The notes under the pieces: generated by a model
What the model was told of the DNA's origin: nothing
Seen by the model: only the letters and a program-made list of their open reading frames with translations
Databases searched by the model: none
Shown here: piece after piece, positions 11,991 through 14,903 of the stretch
How positions within the stretch are numbered: position 1 is the first letter of the stretch
Layout of the letters: each line of letters begins with the position of its first letter
Translations under genes and position numbers: made by a program
Source of the DNA: Pseudomonadota bacterium
GTDB taxonomy: Bacteria > Desulfobacterota > Desulfarculia > Desulfarculales > JAHJDS01
NCBI GenBank assembly: GCA_018812395.1
Contig: JAHJDS010000561.1
Location: forward strand, 1 to 14,903
Reading direction: 5' to 3'
DNA length: 14,903 nucleotides

Positions 11991-14878
11991 GACCGGGCCT
12001 CACGCATTCTTCGTCTGATCTCGGCCGTTGAGACGGGGATCCTGGTCAGACTGACGTTGACCGCGTCCCGGATGGCGTTCAGGACGGCCGGGGCCGTGGG
12101 CAGGACCGGCACCTCGCCGATGCCCTTGGCCCCCAGGGGCCCCAGCGGGTCGGGGACTTCGACGATCAGGGGCACGATCCGCGGCGTGTCCTCGGTCCGG
12201 GGCACGAAATAGGTGTCCAGGTTGTCGGTGACGACCCGGCCCTGTTCGATCCGGAGGCGCTCCTTGAGGCACCAGCCCAGGCCCATCATTACCCCGCCCT
12301 CGACCTGGCCCTCGACCCCGGCCCGGAAGATGGTCCGGCCCGCGTCCTGGGCGGCGAAAATCTCGAGCACCCGGACCTGGCCGGTCCGCCGGTGCACGGC
12401 CACCAGGGCCGCCTGGGCGGCGTAACCCAGCGATGGCAGGATCACCTGGGCCGACCCGACCCGGCGCACCCGATGCGGGGCGGCGATGGTCTTGATGGGC
12501 GGCATGTAGGTGTGGGACAGCCGGAGCTTGTGCCCGGCCAGGGCGCAGCGCCAGGCCACCTCGTGGTACGAGGCGATCTTTTCGCCCCCGGCCTCGAGGC
12601 CTTCCGGGCCCAGACTCAGTTTATCGGCCACCGCCGGCCAGACCTGGGCCGCGGCCGCCAGGATTTTCCGGCCAAAACGCGGCGCGGCGTCCAACACCGC
12701 CCCGCCGGTCAGGAACGTCTGCTGGCTCGAGGTGGTCTGGATCGGGGCCCGGGTGTGACGGGTCGAACCGAAGACGATCTTGATCCGCGCCGCCGGCACG
12801 CCCAGGCCCTGGGCCGCGATTTCCGCTAAGGCCGTGACCAGTCCCTGGCCCAGTTCGCTGCCGCCGACGTAGACCACGAATTTCCCGTGCCGGTTCAAGG
12901 CGAACGTCACCTCGGCTTGGCCCAGGTTCATGTTCGGCGGCCAGTTGGTCGGGAAGCTGGTGTTCTTGTAGCCCGTGGCAAAACCCAGGCCGACCCGCTC
13001 GCCCGGCTTCAGGTCAAAATCCCGGGCCGCCCTGTTTTTGGCCCCGCGGGTGGCCTTCTGCAGGGCTCGCAGACAGGCCTTGACGCCCACGCCTTGGCCC
13101 ATGACCTGGCCCCACTGGCTGACCTTGCCCTGATCCAGAGCATTCTTGAGGCGCATCTCGATGGGGTCCAGCCCCAGCCGGGCGGCCAGTTCGTCCATCT
13201 GGCGCTCCATGGCCAGGCAGACCTGGGGCACGCCAAAGCCCCGCATCGCCCCGCAGGTCGGGTTGTTGGTGAAGGCGGCCGTGACCTTGACGTCCAGGTG
13301 ATCGACCTGATACGGCCCGGTGGCGAACACGGCGGCGTTGTCCGCCACGGCCGGGGTGGCCGAGGTGTAGGCCCCGGCGTCGGCCAGGGCCCGGACCCGG
13401 GCGTGGGTCAGCCGGCCCGTCTCGTCGGCGCCGGTCTCGCACTCCATGGTGAAGGGGTGGCGCTTGACGCTGGCCCGAATCGATTCCTCGCGGCTGAGGT
13501 CCAGGCGCACCGGCCGGCCGGTGACCAGGGTCGCCAGGGCGCACAGGTGCTGAATACTCATGTCCGCCTTGGCCCCAAAGGCTCCGCCGGCCACGGTCGT
13601 CTCCATCTGGACCTTGTCCCGGGGCAGCTTGCAGATGGCCGCGATCTGGGATTGATAGGAGTGCGGGGTCTGGGAGGCGCTGACCACCCGGAGGACGTTG
13701 CCCTGGTCCACGTAGGTCAGGCACGACTCGGTCTCCAGGTAGGCGTGCTCCACGAACGGAGTGGTGTAGGTCTGTTTGACCACGACCTTGGCCCGGGCCC
13801 GGCCCTTCGCCAGGTCGCCCTTGAGGTAGTGGGCCGTGGCGCAGACGTTGCCCTTGGCCGTCAGCCGGGGCGCGCCCGGGGCCAGGGACTTCTGCGGGCC
13901 GAACACCCCGGGCCGGGGCCGGTAGTCGACCGCCACCTTGGCCGCACCCCGCCGGGCGCTGTCAAGAGTCTCGGCCACGACCACGGCCACGGCGTCGCCC
14001 CGAAACCTCACCCGGTCCCAGGCCAGGACCGGCTGGTCGGGGACCATCGACCCGAAGGTCTTTTGGCCGGGCACGTCGCGGTGGGTCAACACCCGGACCA
14101 CGCCGGGCGCCCGACGGGCGGCGGCCGTATCGATCCGAAAAATTCGGGCGTGGGGATGCTCGCTCCAGACCACCTGGGCGAAAAGCTGTCCGGGCAGGTG
14201 GCGGTCCCGGGCGTAGGCCAGCTTACCAATGACCTTGGGTTCGGCCAGGACGTCCTGGATCGTGTTGACCACGCCGAATACTTTTTGAGGGAAGAGAAAC
14301 GAGCGCAACTCCGGATCGTTGACCACTCGCACGGCGTCGACGATGCGCTGGTACCCGGTGCAGCGGCAGAGATTGCCGTACAGGGTTTTTCGTACTTGTG
14401 TCTCGGTCGGGTGGGGGTGGTTGTTGAGCAACGCCCGGGCGGTCAGGACGAACCCCGGGGCGCAGTAGCCGCACTGAAACACTGACAGGTCAGCGAAGGT
14501 TTTTTGGACCGGGTCCAGGACGCCGGGCCCGCCCAGGCCCTCGACGGTGGTCACCCGGAAGCCGTCCAGGTGGGCCAGGTTGACTACGCACGACCTGACC
14601 GGACGATGGTTGATCAGAACGGTGCAGGCCCCGCACACGCCCGTGCCGCAGCCGTATTTGGCTCCGCGCAGGTTTAACTCGGTGCGCAGGAAATCGAGCA
14701 GGCTGACCTCGGGCCCCGGGCGGAGGCGAAGGGGCCGGCCGTTGACCGTCAGTCTGATCGTCCCCTGGGGCGCGGCCGGGAGCGGTCGAACCAGGGCCGG
14801 GAGCGGCCCGGACGACAGCCCGACGGCCGGAGAGAGGCCGAGGAGTTTCAGGAATTCACGTCGGGAAAGCAGGGCCAT
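11987..14878 (-). CDS. Tat-exported molybdenum hydroxylase (xanthine dehydrogenase/aldehyde oxidoreductase family), fused FeS and Mo domains
   Basis: I chose ATG at 14878 (963 aa), which gives a clean Tat signal (SRREFLKLLG at 5-14, then a hydrophobic stretch). A TTG start eight codons upstream is less likely. Two [2Fe-2S] domains follow: a plant-ferredoxin type with cysteines 77, 82, 85 and 97, and a helical one with cysteines 136, 139, 171 and 173. The Mo-binding part (about 210-950) has GGAFGAK (431-437), AMRGFG, GGSELGQG (672-679) and the catalytic glutamate in GIGE (E922). There is no FAD domain and no FAD subunit gene nearby. The order matches Desulfovibrio aldehyde oxidoreductase (Mop), except that this protein is exported. 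It should hydroxylate an aldehyde or N-heterocycle in the periplasm, with molybdopterin cytosine dinucleotide as the likely cofactor. The substrate cannot be told. Electrons would leave to the haem proteins encoded just downstream. Confidence 0.93.
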   Translation of the reverse strand: MALLSRREFLKLLGLSPAVGLSSGPLPALVRPLPAAPQGTIRLTVNGRPLRLRPGPEVSLLDFLRTELNLRGAKYGCGTGVCGACTVLINHRPVRSCVVNLAHLDGFRVTTVEGLGGPGVLDPVQKTFADLSVFQCGYCAPGFVLTARALLNNHPHPTETQVRKTLYGNLCRCTGYQRIVDAVRVVNDPELRSFLFPQKVFGVVNTIQDVLAEPKVIGKLAYARDRHLPGQLFAQVVWSEHPHARIFRIDTAAARRAPGVVRVLTHRDVPGQKTFGSMVPDQPVLAWDRVRFRGDAVAVVVAETLDSARRGAAKVAVDYRPRPGVFGPQKSLAPGAPRLTAKGNVCATAHYLKGDLAKGRARAKVVVKQTYTTPFVEHAYLETESCLTYVDQGNVLRVVSASQTPHSYQSQIAAICKLPRDKVQMETTVAGGAFGAKADMSIQHLCALATLVTGRPVRLDLSREESIRASVKRHPFTMECETGADETGRLTHARVRALADAGAYTSATPAVADNAAVFATGPYQVDHLDVKVTAAFTNNPTCGAMRGFGVPQVCLAMERQMDELAARLGLDPIEMRLKNALDQGKVSQWGQVMGQGVGVKACLRALQKATRGAKNRAARDFDLKPGERVGLGFATGYKNTSFPTNWPPNMNLGQAEVTFALNRHGKFVVYVGGSELGQGLVTALAEIAAQGLGVPAARIKIVFGSTRHTRAPIQTTSSQQTFLTGGAVLDAAPRFGRKILAAAAQVWPAVADKLSLGPEGLEAGGEKIASYHEVAWRCALAGHKLRLSHTYMPPIKTIAAPHRVRRVGSAQVILPSLGYAAQAALVAVHRRTGQVRVLEIFAAQDAGRTIFRAGVEGQVEGGVMMGLGWCLKERLRIEQGRVVTDNLDTYFVPRTEDTPRIVPLIVEVPDPLGPLGAKGIGEVPVLPTAPAVLNAIRDAVNVSLTRIPVSTAEIRRRMREARS

Positions 14879-14903
14879 CGCTACCGCCGGAGAGGGAACC
14901 AAG

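Noticed and set aside
12887..14485. A 532-codon open frame on the + strand
   Set aside because: It runs antisense through the molybdenum hydroxylase, whose FeS cysteines and Mo motifs are intact. The antisense product is low-complexity, rich in Gly, His and Pro, as expected from GC-rich shadow frames.

Overview
The window reads as part of a chromosome from a GC-rich anaerobic or respiratory bacterium, most likely a Desulfobacterota (deltaproteobacterial) relative. The reasons are a local family of cyclase-TolB-TPR proteins, a multihaem c-type cytochrome, a flavin-free exported molybdenum hydroxylase of the Desulfovibrio Mop type, and GC-driven shadow ORFs on both strands. This taxonomic call is inference from gene content; no rRNA or other marker gene is present.

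Left part (1-8314, + strand): a tandem array of paralogues that share an N-terminal class III nucleotide cyclase domain, a TolB-like domain and C-terminal TPRs. In order there is the 3' end of one copy (1-699), a full copy without a membrane helix (710-2440), a cyclic-nucleotide-binding Ser/Thr kinase inserted in the array (2460-3890), two full copies with one membrane helix (3990-5909 and 6043-7953), and two broken copies (5906-6046 and 7964-8314). Spacings are short, with GTGA/ATGA overlaps and repeated junction sequence. All cyclase domains carry Asp and Arg where the usual purine-selecting Lys and Asp lie. The kinase has an intact-looking cyclic-nucleotide pocket, so the array may form a local second-messenger circuit.

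Middle (8282-9214, + strand): a strong-looking sigma70-type promoter sits inside the last broken cyclase. It leads into an ArsR-family regulator with a C-terminal Cys cluster and coiled coil. After it come a 10-codon leader ORF, a 58-aa Cys-plus-coiled-coil protein and a 33-aa Cys-rich protein. Each of the last two is preceded by a 13-14 nt complement of the 16S rRNA 3' end. The unit ends in a strong hairpin. It looks like a compact metal- or redox-responsive module and is the least explained part of the window.

Right part (9230-14878, - strand): read in transcription order, a Tat-exported [2Fe-2S]/molybdopterin hydroxylase overlaps a predicted dihaem b-type membrane protein with a long coiled-coil insertion. 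One base later comes a membrane-anchored multihaem cytochrome c (six CXXCH and one CXXCK). Together they suggest a periplasmic aldehyde or N-heterocycle oxidation system wired to the membrane. Downstream, thymidylate kinase (tmk) overlaps an isochorismatase/nicotinamidase-like hydrolase. No tRNA, rRNA, CRISPR array or transposase was seen, and no gene-free stretch exceeds 100 bases.
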